Source: Papiliotrema nemorosa (Eukaryota; Basidiomycota; Tremellomycetes; Tremellales; Rhynchogastremaceae). From it: a DNA stretch of 64,000 bases. Below, in pieces: positions 1 through 12,076 of this stretch. How positions within the stretch are numbered: the stretch's first letter is position 1; each line of letters opens with the position of its first letter. The notes under the pieces were generated by a model, which was not told the origin of the DNA, did not search any database, and saw only the letters and a list, made by a program, of their open reading frames with translations. The position numbers were made by a program, and so were the translations under genes. The DNA lies in the NCBI GenBank assembly GCA_032158125.1, contig JASKOT010000002.1, positions 1,116,001 to 1,180,000 on the forward strand, given 5' to 3'.

Positions 1-115
1 GATGGCGACGCGAGGTGAACTTGGTCAAAGGGTCAGAAGTAGAAGGTTTGAAGGTGGGCACTGTCGAGACGTCTGGGATTGCCAGAATCGAAGCCGCATC
101 CTGCTTATGTAGCAT
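1..115 (-). CDS. Possible 5' fragment of a gene cut by the window edge
   Basis: On the minus strand an ATG at 115 opens a frame that runs without a stop to the window edge, giving about 38 residues beginning MLHKQDAASILAIPDV. The composition (Asp, Pro, Thr, Ser) is compatible with coding sequence, and the upstream 116-741 stretch looks like a promoter. There is no recognisable domain and the piece is too short to test, so it may be a chance open frame. Confidence 0.25.
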   Translation of the reverse strand, partial: MLHKQDAASILAIPDVSTVPTFKPSTSDPLTKFTSRRH

Positions 116-741
116 AGAGCTTGAATCAGTCTGCAACTTCAGAGACAAGAGACCGAAGTGTCAGAGGTCAACAATGGGAAATCACTGGTGGAATGGTCAG
201 ACCAATGTCCGCGCCAGCGACCATGCCCCAGCATCCTTTGAGAAGCAGAGGTGTTCAGGCTGATATGGATCAACACTGCTTAGAGCCATGTCAGTGGGAC
301 GTACTGCGTCGGAGACTCTCGTCTGCCGATTAAATCATGTCGAGGCGAGGAGCAAAAGGTCGCTTGGGGAATAGCGACTGTTGGCGACGATCACGATGCC
401 GAGGTGACTTTTGACTGTTGACGATCCGGACCCATTGTCCTGGCAGTCCTGCGCTTATACTCGTCAGAATTCATGAGCTGTCAGTAATCAGTATTGTCAG
501 ATTGATCTTGTTTGCAAAGTGTATTGCATTTGGTATAATGTTCTTGAAGTTGGACCACGCATTATATTGAATTGTTCAATTAGAAGGCTTGTGTTCAGTT
601 TCTATATCTCTCCTCTCCTCCACCTCACTCTCCTCACAACACGGAAGGATATTTATCCTCTCCGTCTTCTCATCCTCCGCCTTCTCCTCCAACACCTTGC
701 CTCCTATACTCCGCTACATTCCGCTGCACTCCGTTCATCGC
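116..741. other. Intergenic region, no gene seen
   Basis: No convincing coding exon is visible. The sequence between about 600 and 740 is very pyrimidine-rich (CTCCTCCTC blocks), as expected for untranslated or 3' flanking DNA of the MARVEL gene. The short open frames here lack coding character. Confidence 0.5.
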
Positions 742-1419
742 CTAGGCGATCAAACCCGACGACAATCGGTCACCACGTCGCAGGGCGGCGGTACCAATCA
801 CGGCGACAAAGACAAAGGCGACGGTTATCAAGATGAACTCGATCCAAGCGAAAGCCTCTGCTGCCATGTTTTGGTTGCAGTAGATCAAATCAGAGCTGGA
901 GCAATCTTGTCCACCTCCATAAGCCGCCGTCAACGAGGCGGCACCTGCGAGCCAGAAGATCCATCTGGTCGTCAGTATACCCCAACTGCATGACAAGGGG
1001 AAACTTGCGTGAGGAACAACCAAGCTCCGTGAGAGGCAATCGAGGTGATGACCCCCAGAGTCTCCGTGACGAATGCTGCGAGGTAGACTGCGGAAAAGAC
1101 GACGGTCCACCAAGAGGTGAAGACTAGGAATCGGAGTCTATCACGAGCAGAGTGGGATGGGTAGTTGTCGTGCCTGTTGTAGTTGGACACTGAATCGTCA
1201 GCCGTGTCGAAAACTTGGGGGTACCAAAGACTGACCCAACCAGGCGGTAATGATACCTTCGATCAAGGCGAAAAAGAGCAGCAGACCAAAGATGATGGGT
1301 TGACCTCGTCGAACGTGGGGTTCCTACGTGTCAGTCGGGGTGTATGCGATGAAGGGGGGAGATGCGGTGGAGGGGAAGGGTTGAGGCGAATGTTTGTCGA
1401 TACCTACAGAGTTGACCAT
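742..1419 (-). CDS. MARVEL-like four-helix membrane protein
   Basis: Four exons join to a protein of about 170 residues. Exon 1 (ATG at 1419) codes only MVNS; exon 2 continues EPHVRRGQPIIFGLLLFFA, then SNYNRHDNYPSHSARDR and three more hydrophobic segments, ending RRGDRLSSGLIA. Four membrane helices with a short charged first loop and a conserved RRGQP-type entry are typical of fungal MARVEL-domain proteins, which sit in the plasma membrane or secretory vesicles and whose exact role is mostly unknown. A GQDCSS...YC segment in the last loop could form a disulfide. The splice sites (for example the 35-nt intron ending CATGCAG) are inferred from frame and consensus. The family call is good; function is not known. 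Confidence 0.75.
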
Positions 1420-1851
1420 GGTGGACTATGCTTCTGGGTGAGTGGATGTAGGGTAGAGGTCCTGTGCGGTGGGTGCGGTTGCTGGGATGCTCAAAGTCGA
1501 GTGTCGATGCGATGGTAATGTGAGAGTGAACAAGAGGGAGGCTGTCCCATTTTCAGTCATTCCACCTTTTTAGGGGGGGGGGGGGGGGCTACCCACTTCG
1601 AGTGTCTTTTCGCTTCAGAGTGGCCATGGCCGGATGTGGGCAGTGACGTCAACCCCCCTCAGCGGCGACATCATCGACCCCCCCATTTGCCACCCACTAT
1701 TAGGCGGGAAAATGTCTCATCGCACCACCACCTACACCCACCCACCCGCCCACACCATTCACCGAGCCCCATCGACCCATGTCACCCAGCACAGCTCATC
1801 GTACCACTATATCCCACTCCATATGCATACCACCCTACCCACCTCCTTCTG
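1420..1851. other. Intergenic region with poly-G tract
   Basis: This is the upstream region of the MARVEL gene and the 3' flank of SEC7. It holds a long G homopolymer and a C/A-rich stretch (1690-1860). No coding exon is supported. Confidence 0.5.
1573..1588. repeat. Homopolymer run of 16 G
   Basis: Sixteen consecutive G lie about 155 bp upstream of the MARVEL start codon. A similar run of 15 C lies in the SEC7/NOP10 promoter. Such runs are slippage-prone and their exact length may be uncertain in an assembly. Confidence 0.9.
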
Positions 1852-4800
1852 CTAAAACCCCTTGACCTCTCTCACACGCAGTAGGTAATCTCTAATGGCC
1901 AACCTCATCTCGGCCTGTACGTCTTTACCCAACAATCCAATAATCAAATCATACAACCCTCCTAGATGTTGTTCAAATGCTCCATTGTCAAAATCAATCG
2001 CACCACGTATTATATCCGTCACGACCGGCGTCCACGCGGTGATGTTTCGAGGTTGAGTCGCGGGGTCAATCTGGATGAAATCTTTGATAATCTCCGACCC
2101 GAGGCTAGAGTCAGCCAAAGTGAACACTCGTGACTTACGGGACGAGACGCTCGAGTACACCGCTGCGAGTGGCCCGGTGGGCTTCCCTGGGGTCTCTGTA
2201 CATTCGCAACAAGACGTTGATCAATGTCGCCGCGGACGACGATTCCTGCTTCAACAGATTGGGCAACTGCTTCATGAACCCTGACGGTCAGCGCACATCT
2301 CGGCGGGGAGGATCCACTTGCCAACTTTCCACAGCCTCATCCGCAGATCCTTGTCGGCGTTGAACCTCCTGGCAAAGCGCCACGAGTCATCCAACACACC
2401 CATGAAGCGCAAGAGATGTTCCGCAGGGATGGTATTGTACACGTCGTCGTTTTGCAGCAACTCGTGTGTCGTCTCGATCAGCAAGAGCTGTAGCACGCAT
2501 TTGACGATGATTTGGCTAAAGATCCTTCGCTGTTCGCCATAGGTCATGCTTGGGGTAACGGCGGGGACGTTGGACGCGGGACCCAACGGAGCCGGCGCGA
2601 CAAACTTTTGAAATGGCGCATCGGGCTCCATCTCGCCAGAGGGTTCCACTTCGGCGTGCAGGGCTGGATCAAAGAGCTGGTCGGCGGTGGTCGTACGGAA
2701 CAACTCGATGAACGCGCTGACAATGAGTTCCCATTTGGCGGGACTAAGCTTCCTGACGTTGTTCTCGAGCAATTGTTGAAAGCAGGAAGTACCAATCCTC
2801 GCGAGCGTGTCGTTTTCTGGCGTCAGATAAGCCACACATGTGACCCACCTTGACAAATACAAGCGACGAGGATATCTAGCAAACCCTCGAGGCCGTCTTG
2901 TAACACTCCAAAGTAGAATGTATATAGGTCGATCAAATTTCTCAATGCCGAAATCAACGTCGTGGAGAGCCACACCGACATGTCTTCTGGGTTTTTAAAC
3001 CTAAACCTCGATTCTTCCGCGGCCGATTTGGCTTTGAGCACGGAAAAGATTGGGAAGAGGACTTGCGCCGTGACGAGGTTCCAAAAGGCCGGTGTAAAAC
3101 CTGATCCGTGGGTTTTGAGCGTGTCAAACAAACAATCGAGTGCTCTAGCAATCAGCGGCACCCTCGGCCTCACTCACAATCGTCGGACTTCCAGATCCTC
3201 TCCCGTCATAATAATCTCGTAAAACGAATTCAACACGGGCAACCAGTATTTCACCATGGGCTCTTCTGTCCCTCCCGCTCGTTCACCCACCAGGTTGATA
3301 CCCTTTACACCCTCTGCATTGTCCTCGTTGGGTTGCGGGAGTAGGCATTCCGGACATTCCAGCATTTTCGGTACCAATCCACGGACCATTTCGATCGCTT
3401 GCAAGCTGATCTTTTGAAACTTGTTGACCTGACTGAAATCCGTGATGCAGCGTGCCAAATCTGCAAACGAGCCGTACCGGACGACGAGGGCGAAATGGGA
3501 TCGATAGACCAGAGTGACGAGTTCAAACGCGTAATTGGCGACTCGTTCCGTGGGGACTTTGGAAGCGGCAGAAAATGTCGCAAACATGGTACGCCAACCT
3601 GAACGGAGGTTTTGATACCTCGCCTGGAGCATCTGTTGTAGGCATTGCAACACCTGTCGTCAGTCCAAGCTCTCGTCAAAACTCACCATCTCCCTCGCAT
3701 CGGTATTCTTGTTGTTTACAATGGTATACTCGAACGGCTTTAGGAAATCTTTTTGAAACCTGAAATGCGACAATTCCTCCTTTTCCAGGAAATTCATGGC
3801 CAACTGCCTCAACGCGTCCAGGGCGAAAAAGCTGACGTTGGGGTTGTTGTGACAACACACTTGGTTGAAATGTTCTCCGAGGATGAGCCATATATTGGAC
3901 CATTCCAGTCGGATTCGACCCATGTTGTAATATGAAATCTCGACCAATTTTTGGAGTGAAAACATGCGTGGACGAGCAGAGGATCCAGACGATTGGATTT
4001 CTTCCCATGAGACTTCACTGAGCGCACGGACAAAGTCGACAATGGCAGACTGTCGTCAGCACCTCGTCGCGGATTCGACTCACCCCAGAGAGATTCTTGG
4101 ACATGGAGAATACCATGTCTGCAGCGACAGTGACCTCTCTCGACCTGGCATCTTCTACCACTTCGTCGGCAAGTTTCCTCCTGGTTCCCTTTTTGCCCGT
4201 ACTATAATCAGCTCCATTAGGTATTGACTCACTCTCTCTTGGATAAATCCGGCACGTCCACTCCACCCGAGATCAACTGCATCCTCTCCAATTGGCTCAC
4301 ACAGGTGAGAACCTCTTTCCAGCTCCCCTTGAGGTAGTTGCCATCTGCCACGGCAATCTCCAACAAACTCTTGATGGCCTCCACGTTCTTCCCCCTAATC
4401 TCTGCGAGGTTGTTCAAGAATGTAAATTTCGCCAGAGTCGTCACAAAGGCATTCCTTTCCAGCTCCATGTCAAACAGACACACGATCCGGATGGCAGCTC
4501 GGAGTCCCTCCAAACACAAGTCCACCACGTCCATATCGTCCGTCTCTTGCAAGGAGGCCGAGATACCCGCCAAGAATGGCATCCATGCGACTTCAAACAT
4601 GAACCGAACGTGTTCGAGGCGAGAAGCAGACACAAACGTATCGGTAGGTCGGACGACACCACGCTTTTGTTGCTTGACCATGGCTTTGAGGAGAGCTTCC
4701 GATTTGTTGGACATTTTTTCGCTCTGCGCAAAGTAGGCCTCCCGTTGTAGATCTCGTCCCACACTCGCCAAGGATCCACCTAGACCTGACGACCCAGAAG

Positions 4801-7800
4801 AAGGCAATACTTCTTGCACCTCGTCCTTCATCTTGATCTCATTGTTTTGAATCTCGTCGTAGATTTCGCCCAAGAATTCCTCAGGCAGATCCGCACCGTC
4901 ATTGATCCCTCGGTTATTCTTGACAAACTCGGCCTTGGTCATCCGCTTTTGCTTCAAATTCTTATTATGGGCATCCGTGTTAAGCATGATGACGCTAAAA
5001 GCGAGAATGTAAGCCGTATCCGCATTGGCAAACAAGGTCTGCGGGTTGTGACCCATGAATCGTTCAGCAAATTTGAGCATGAACCGATCAATCTTTTGCG
5101 CTTCACCGGGAAGTCGGAACGATTGGAGGTACATTCTCAATGCGTCGGTGAATGGCATGTCGGTAAAGTCGAGCATGTCGACAAATGCGTGCATCGTCGC
5201 GACATTTTCCTCGTCACTAGAGTCAGCTTGATACGCCCTCATGCTCACCCTTCACCGAGATATTCTCCAATCATGGCTTTACTCAGACCCTCATTGCCGA
5301 GCAGGAATCGCGCAATCTCAGTCGGCGATTTGGTCTTGATAAACCCATGCTCGACCAAATACTCTATACCGCGTTTCGGCTTGAAGTTGAACTTTTTTAT
5401 ACCCTCCTGCAAGGTATTCTTCCTCTGCTTTGCACTCTCAAATCTTTCCACGTCGTCGTCGACCACCTCTGGAGTGTTGAGGCCAGAGATGGACTGTCGG
5501 ACCGAATGTGAATGCTCAGGCCACGTCGGGGTCGGCTGAGCGTCGAGATTGGTCGTTGAGCCTGATACAGACCCCTCTTGTTGCCTGCCCAGCCCATCGA
5601 TACTCTGCCTCGGCTCGTCGGCGTTGCGCGAAGACGTAATGGTCGACCAAGCGACGAGCGACTTGAGCGCGGCCACTAGACATTCTAGTGACTGCCGACG
5701 CAGCTTGATCTCGGGTGAGAGGCCTGCATAATGCGGTGCGTCTGGCCCATCTTTTCCTGCCAAGGCCGCTGTGGATAATGAGGGAGGAATGGCGGGGCCT
5801 GCACCTCCTGCTGCCTGTTTGGACGATGCGTTTTGCGTCTGTAGCTCCTCTTTTGATGGTGGGGCGAAATGCGTCTGACCAATCTTGGAGACGATATTCA
5901 TGAGCTTTTCGTAAATGTTATCCAGGGCCGCTCGATCGCAATCGTAATTGATGTAGATTTCGACCAAAGCTTGAGGATCCTGGCACAGGCGTATAAAGAC
6001 ACCCAGGATGAGCGATTTCTGCCGTATCGTCGAATGACGCATCTCCAAGATTGGGATGAAAATCTCATTCAGCAACACCTCGATCTCCTTTTTCATCTGC
6101 GCTCGCATGAATTTGAGCATGCACCAGAAGATCTCCACACAGAGCTCAAAGACCTGATTGACGGATGAGACGGCATTGCGCGAGAGCGACTGACAGAGGT
6201 ACTGCTTTGTCGCTTGCAGAAACGGCGTCATTTCCAGCGAGGTGTTTGAGGGGATGGACACGAGAGGGTTGACAAACAAATCGGCGTGAGATTTGAGGAT
6301 GGTAAGGACGAGGTGGAGGGAGAGAAGTTTGGTCCGCATGGCATGGGAGCGTAAATCGCGTTCACTAATGTCAGCCCAAGATTTTGCAATGGCTCACCTT
6401 TCCGAGACGAGCGGCTTCATGCTCAACTTGCACAATGCTCGGAAGACCAAGAATGCGTCTTTCACAAACAGCTCTTCTGTGGGAATAGGCCGACCATTGA
6501 TATCCAAGTTGCCCTCTGATTCATCAAGCCCGGCATCCCCGTGACCGTTGCCGTTTGCTTCAGGCTGAGGGGTATCGAGCGCGTCGGCGTCGGGAACTGG
6601 TATCGTAATGGTTTCAGACGGCAACTGGGGTGTATTCTCCACGTCACCTCTGATGGGTGCTGGAGCAGTGGGGATAGAGTCGTTGGGATTTGGCTCGGCG
6701 AAAGATTCCCTAGAGTCAGTGTCGTCCCGTCTTTCACTCACAAGGTGATCTTTTGACCGTCCGGGGCTGGTGTTGACGATGCTGGGGTAACATCTCCACT
6801 ATCCACCCTCCTAGCTTCATTCTCGCCCACAGTACTCCTCCTATCCACCGCGCTCTTTGGATTCGGCCTGACGACTCTGCTAAACACATGATGGACCATC
6901 TGTGTCAACCCTCCCTGCGCTACGACCTGATTGGCCGCGTCGTTGGAGAGGAGAAACACATTGTAGACTGTCCGTATAGCTTTGAGCAGTGACGATTGGT
7001 GCACCAACATTCCCTGATCCGTTGACAGGACGATCGCCATCAATGCCTTGACGACTTGGAGGGCGACTTGGGGTGGGGAGTTTTCAGAGTAGGATAGGGT
7101 GATGGTATGCGCAATAAGATCGGGCAGAGGTGACAACCCTTTGGGCGGTCCGTTGGGTTCGTAAAAGAATGAATGGGAGATGAGCTTGGCGAGCAGGTCC
7201 AGTGAAGTGATGAGGATCGGTACGGATGTGGTTTGAGGGTTGGAGATGGCCAGACGTAATGGCTCAAAGATTTCTCTAGGATGGGAAAAGGCCGCGTTGG
7301 AACCGTCTCCCGATTGACATAGATCTAGTGCCTTTTGCGATGCAGCAAGGAAAGAAGCGGATTTTTTGGCCTCTTTGGAATTGACCAATACTTGTAATGG
7401 GGCAGTGATGATCACTGTGGATAACTTGGATCCGGGATGTTGTGCCGAACCAAGGGATAAAGTCGTCTGTGTGCTTGTGCGTCGATGTGTCGAGGGTCCC
7501 GGTCTGGCAGATCCCGGTCGAGTGGAAGTGGGGCGGGATGGCGAGGTCACGGATGGGGGTGGAGATTGAACAGAGGATATACTGATATTCCTCTCTGGTC
7601 GAGCCGAGGGTGGGGCGGACGGCGCAGAAGGGGGAGATTGGACCGAAGACGGAGTAGCCGCAGGTGTCGGACCTCTACTCAGCTCTACATCTTGCAGACT
7701 TGTCGTCGATGCTTCTGCTATAGGTACGCCTCTTGGTATACTCTTGATCTCGGATGAAGCTGCCTTTGGTGGTGGTGGTGGAGGGACGTCGTCGACTCGA

Positions 7801-8114
7801 GGTGTCTGTTCGAGCTCGTCTTGCAGAGTGATAGGTTCGGGCATGGGAGATCTGGTTTCTGGGACAGGCGACCTGTCTGCCGGATGCACACCATTGACTC
7901 CTTCTCCTCTATGATCACGGAAATCATCCTGCCTGTCGGGCTCATCCACAGAGACAGCCGGAAGGTCAAGTTGGGAATCCTTGGCGGGGGTAGGCGGTCC
8001 ATGATCAATTCCCAAGCCTATCGTAGCGGTCCCGTCTTTTGTCGTCGACCCATTTTGGGACGGTGGGTCGGGATGAGTATCCTGAGTGAGACTCTCCGTG
8101 GCTTCCTGAGCCAT
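1852..8114 (-). CDS. SEC7: Sec7-family Arf guanine nucleotide exchange factor
   Basis: This large gene encodes a protein of about 1,850 residues, close to the usual size of Golgi Sec7/BIG exchange factors. It loads GTP on Arf at the trans-Golgi network and so drives coat assembly. The first exon, from ATG 8114, codes about 460 residues rich in Pro, Ser and Thr that lead into the DCB region. The DCB-HUS part follows (exons around 5.2-6.7 kb), then the Sec7 domain at roughly residues 880-1,080: [14 protein letters not shown], split by an intron, then [12 protein letters not shown] and [12 protein letters not shown], whose Glu is the catalytic glutamic finger, and NTDAHN. HDS repeats fill the C-terminal half, which ends [12 protein letters not shown] longer frame begins at a TTG (8129), but ATG 8114 is the natural start. 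It shares a divergent promoter with NOP10. Confidence 0.95.
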
Positions 8115-8218
8115 CGTGTGGAGAGTCAAGGGGTGTCTATCGGGGGGTTGGTATATAGCTCGACTATGTCCTCGAGATGGGGGGGTCGACGCGACCTCTG
8201 ACGCCCCTCAGCCACGGA

Positions 8219-8231
8219 GATTTGATCCCGC
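8219..8231 (-). promoter_or_regulatory. GCGGGATCAAATC element, copy 1
   Basis: A 13-bp match, read on the minus strand, to the element shared by several promoters in this window. Its function is not known. Confidence 0.5.
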
Positions 8232-8245
8232 CTCCGTCTCTTCTG

Positions 8246-8260
8246 CCCCCCCCCCCCCCC
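8246..8260. repeat. Homopolymer run of 15 C
   Basis: Fifteen consecutive C lie between the two promoter element copies, about 120 bp upstream of NOP10 and 130 bp upstream of SEC7. Confidence 0.9.
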
Positions 8261-8264
8261 AATT

Positions 8265-8279
8265 GATTTGATCCCGCTC
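8265..8279 (-). promoter_or_regulatory. GAGCGGGATCAAATC element, copy 2
   Basis: A full 15-bp copy, read on the minus strand, directly beside the C run. It is identical to the copies at 21228 and 22991. Confidence 0.55.
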
Positions 8280-8379
8280 ACTCGACTTCACTCAAAATCT
8301 CTAGAGCGCATCCACCTCGACCCATACACCCTCGACGAGCTATAAACTATCAACCCACACCACATACAAGCTCGCCAAG

Positions 8380-8813
8380 ATGCATTTGATGTACACGCTG
8401 GACGTCGAGGGAAAGAGGTAAGCTTCACATGACTCGAAGTGTCCGACAAAGCTGACATTTAGGATATACACCCTCAAGGTCAGTCTACCCGTCCAACATT
8501 CACCTCACTCTGCCTTAACGGAGCTTTTTGGCGCATAGAACATCATTCCACGGTCGCAGCAACAGATGAGGTACTAATGATGCAGAAAATCACCGCCGCT
8601 GGAAAAGTCTCAAAGTCTGCCCACCCAGGTCAGTTCCCCTTATTCCATTCTGTCCTCGAGCTGATGGGTAGCCCGATTCAGTCCCGATGACAAGTTTTCG
8701 AGGCACCGAGTGACCATCAAGAAGAGGTCAGCTAACAGTTCTCTGAAACGCATAGTAGCTGACGTGGCAGATTCGGTATCCTCCCCACCCAATTGCCCAG
8801 CAAACCATTATAG
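8380..8813 (+). CDS. NOP10: H/ACA snoRNP subunit Nop10
   Basis: Five short exons join to a 64-residue protein: MHLMYTLDVEGKRIYTLKK, then SAHPARFSPDDKFSRHR and VTIKKRFGILPTQ, ending LPSKPL. This matches the full length of eukaryotic Nop10, including the invariant HPARFSPDDK(F/Y)SRHR core. Nop10 holds together the pseudouridine synthase Cbf5, Nhp2 and Gar1 in H/ACA particles that modify rRNA and snRNA in the nucleolus. The exons are so short that no long open frame marks the gene. The start is the first ATG, and all four introns obey GT-AG with preserved phase. Confidence 0.93.
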
Positions 8814-8977
8814 ATCCCGCCCATTACCACTTGTTGTAATACCATGTATCTTGGTTTCGATCTCTCGCAAGTCTTCCCATCATCCCTTTCCTCTGAAAGA
8901 TCCCATATGCCGTGATTCAACCATTGTACAATCACTTTCCGGCCTCTCGCTATCGTTATCATTACGCTGCATTTGGT

Positions 8978-10470
8978 CTATTCCAGATTTCCATGAACAT
9001 CCCATCCTAGATCTTTTTGCCTTTGATGCTCCTTGGCCGCTTCTTCCGGTGTCAATCTCCCCTTTGCCACGCTCAATTTCGGCGCCACTCCATGTTCATG
9101 CGAGTAGGGTCGATCGGCCGCTCCCCAAACATCGTACAGCCTCTGGTGTTGCTCGACCACCCATTCGTCCAATTTGCACCAATCTGCATGTGAGCTTGGA
9201 TGACCTGCCTTTACCTACGTAGCGCTACAGTCTCGATAGACACGTCGAGCTGGTTCCAATCACCCATGGTCCATCCCATGTCTATACGATGTATTGGATC
9301 CGTGACCGGGTCGAGGGTGCGTAGCCATTGTCCTGTTCTCGCATCTTCAATCTTGGTGATATGGGCCAGAGGCATGTCGGCGTTTCCTATCCATGATATC
9401 TAGTGTGAGCTGCGTCAATGGCATGTACTCACCAAAGGCCAAGACATGGCATAGGCCAAGCCCCTAAAGTAGTCTCCGAAATAGTGTGATCGACCTGCCG
9501 AAGTGCCCCAATAGACGTTTGTCGAGCAATCCAAATCTTTAAAGGCTGATATTATATTTGGCATGACGAGGATAGTCTAGCGTCAGTCTTCAACCCTAAC
9601 ACCCCTCGCTCACATCATCATCTGCTTTCCTGCACATCAGCTTAGATTTTTGGGGGGCCATCTCACTCACATTACAAACCGTGGCCTGCCTTTGACCCGA
9701 CCTGGGCCCGCGTATGTCTTGGCTACCCATTTAAAGTACTCGTGTGTCTTTCCAAGATCGATATTATCGATCATCTACCATGAGCGCCGTCCGCGTATTC
9801 CGATGTCCCTCACATCGAGCATGACCATATCCCCGTGCTCCTTCATCTCTTTCCGCACGGATCTCAGCAATGTCGCCCTATCTGTACCCTCTTGTGGCGC
9901 TGTTTTGTCGGGAAACCCTGGTGTCCCCAGGATAAACTTTACCGTGACCAGATTACTCGGGAAGTCTGGCAAAATCACCCTCCTATATCTTCTCATCAGC
10001 GCACTCCATCGTGGCACTCACAGATCCCTCCTATCCTTCTTGTCTGCCGCCGAGAATATACCCAGGAACACCAACACCCCCTTGTCTTCCCCTTGTAGTG
10101 GAATATCGCACCCAATCTCATGAGGCTGTAACCCGCTCAACAGCGCATAATCAGGTTCCTCGAAACTCCGTTGTATATCCTGATCCACCAAATGCGCATC
10201 TTTACCCTGTGCTACATTCTTTCCCTCTCCGGAATCTGCTGGAGAGTCGTTCGTGGGCGTAGTGGCAGGCTCGGTCGTTTCCGTGATACGGGTCGAATGA
10301 GCCGCATTGAGAGCGAGAAAGATGAGGAGGAGAACTATAATTGTCAAGCCGTACAGAGACGTCTTGAGTCTGACAGAAGGTCGGATGAGACGTTGGAAGA
10401 GTTGACGAGGGGAACGACGAGTTTTGTTAGGTGGATAAGCATGAGCTGGGGAGCTCATCGGGTGAGGCAT
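8978..10470 (-). CDS. GT31-like type II membrane glycosyltransferase
   Basis: Exon 1 begins MPHPMSSPAHAYPP and carries one membrane segment at about residues 38-58 (LYGLTIIVLLLIFLALNAA), a signal anchor typical of Golgi glycosyltransferases. Further exons give VLVFLGIFSAADKKDRRD, a conserved galactosyltransferase-like core (MLDVRDIG, HEYFKWVAKTY) and KADDD followed by TILVMPNI, the metal-binding DxD motif, split by an intron after DDD. The chain then runs YWGTSAGRSHYFGDYFRG, MGDWNQLDVS and DWCKLDEWVVEQHQRLYDVW, and ends DLGWDVHGNLE. The order and motif fit GT31 (beta-1,3-galactosyl/GlcNAc transferases). The acceptor is unknown; glycoprotein or capsule/wall glycan synthesis is an inference. 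Confidence 0.8.
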
Positions 10471-10809
10471 GGTGACTCATGCGGAGAGGAAGGTAGGTCG
10501 AGCCAAGGTCCAGCCTCGAGCAATGCACCGGGAGTGCTCGTGCAGCCGATCTATCCCTGTCGTCCGTTTAGATCGCTAGGCAGCTTGCCTTGCACCTTGT
10601 CGTCGATCTACCCAGAAGTGGCCTTGTTGAATGGACCCAGAAAGTCGAATGAATGTCCAAATGTCCAAGCCTGATGAACTTCCGCCCTGAAACCAAAAGT
10701 CCTCTTGTCGCGTCGAGATCAAGCTCGTGATCTGAACACCTCATCCTCCAACCACGACCACATTCTTCACCTCGTTCAAGCAGCGCCCAGAGCTCAAGAT
10801 CTAACAAAC
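10471..10809. promoter_or_regulatory. Divergent promoter, glycosyltransferase / tubulin cofactor A
   Basis: A 339-bp non-coding region between two divergent start codons. No recognised element was found; the GAGCGGGATCAAATC motif is absent. Confidence 0.5.
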
Positions 10810-11343
10810 ATGCCTGAAAGCTCGGAACACGCGCAGACACTGCGTCAATTGTCCATCAAGACTGGAGTGGTCAGGCGGTAAGGCCTTTCCTTTGACCGCC
10901 TCATTTCACTTCGCTCATTCATAGACTGCACAAAGAAGAACAAGTGTACAAGAATGAAGTGGAGGCTCAGCGTGGAGTCCTTCAAAATTTGAAAGATGAA
11001 GAAGCAGAAGGAGCTGATATCCGTAACGCTGTGAGTGCACATGAACCACTTCAACACTTCGTGCCATTTCCGGTGATCCCTTTGGTCTTCTTCAGATCTA
11101 ACAAATAGGAACGAGTGTTGAAAGACGCCCAACAGATGGTCCCGCGAACGAGGAAGAGCTTGGAAGATGCTGTGTATGCCTTGGACGACCTAGTGGCATG
11201 TCCGCTTGATTGATCTCAACCTCGAAGCTGACTTATAGGTCGCCCTGGCCTCAGAGGACGAAATCGCCTCGTCGGAAGAGTACAAGAAAGCTTCAGCTCA
11301 GTTGGAAGAAGTGAGAAAGGCATGGGCAGCGGATCAAGCATAG
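10810..11343 (+). CDS. RBL2: Tubulin-binding cofactor A
   Basis: Four exons encode about 110 residues: MPESSEHAQTLRQLSIKTGV, LHKEEQVYKNEVEAQRGVL, ERVLKDAQQMVPRTRKSLED and ASSEEYKKASAQLEEVRKAW, ending AADQA. The length and all-helical pattern, with LxIKTGVVxRLxKE near the start and E..VL.D...M.P.....L at the centre, are those of cofactor A (yeast Rbl2). The protein binds free beta-tubulin during folding and protects cells from excess beta-tubulin. The start is the only ATG that keeps the conserved N-terminus. Confidence 0.92.
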
Positions 11344-11598
11344 CTGTAGCTTCACTGCATTATCTGACGGCTAATGAAGTCGGCATGGGTACGACGGAAC
11401 GATATGACACGACATGAAGATCGCTTGCACCGACTCATCCTCATCATGTATGTACATAATGCTCGTGACAATCAGACAAAGTAAACACGTCGCACATGCT
11501 ATACCAAAACATGCAATTATAATGTTAAAAGCGAAAACGAATCGTGATTGTCCATGATCGTGAAATCGTTAAATCCATGTCTATCCCCTAGACGGTCT

Positions 11599-12076
11599 CT
11601 ACTTCTGCACAAACGACAACATCCCCGTGAGGTCGTACCATACTGCCCCTTGTCCCGGGGTCACATCGCTCACGGCGAGTATACTACCATCAGCCTAGAC
11701 TCGGCGGCGGTTGGAGCTGCAACTCACAAGGTGGTGCCTTTGGGGTAAGTGTCCAATGATGGGGTGGTCCATTTGATGGATTTATCCGTGGTCGTAGCGA
11801 TATCTACAGCCGCATAGTTGTCCTGTCCTTCCCATTGTGGGATATAGTACACTTCCTTCTGATCAGCAAATGACTACCGAGTGGACTCACATATCCATCA
11901 CCGGAACCTCCCTTCCAGCTGAGAGTATACGTCGTATCCGCCTTGATGTCTTTGGGCGCTATCGTCCAAGTGATAGGGTTCCAGGGGTAGTACCTCTTAT
12001 TCACGAGATCGGAGGACATGGGTGCGGCCATGGCCATGAGGGAGGAGAGGATGAGGATGGGGAGGTAGAAGAGCAT
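11599..12076 (-). CDS. Small secreted protein, Kre9/Knh1-like fold
   Basis: Three exons give about 130 residues. The start MLFYLPILILSSLMAMAAP is a clear signal peptide; an ATG chosen further upstream would bury it. The mature part reads WNPITWTIAPKDIKADTTYT, LSWKGGSGDGY, EVYYIPQWEGQDN and IKWTTPSLDTYPKGTTF, and ends WYDLTGMLSFVQK. A W-x-A...TYTLSW strand, a central V.IA segment and a W.TP...P.GT turn resemble the Ser/Thr-rich GPI-anchored / Kre9-Knh1 N-terminal family. There is no C-terminal GPI signal, so it is probably free in the wall or medium. It heads a run of three secreted-protein genes. Family placement is moderate. Confidence 0.65.

Larger units (their letters stand above)
8115..8379. 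promoter_or_regulatory. Divergent SEC7/NOP10 promoter
   Basis: Only 265 bp separate the two start codons. The region holds a run of 15 C and two copies of the element GCGGGATCAAATC (reverse orientation on this strand), which also occurs upstream of RPS28 and between HFI1 and SMC5. Confidence 0.7.
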
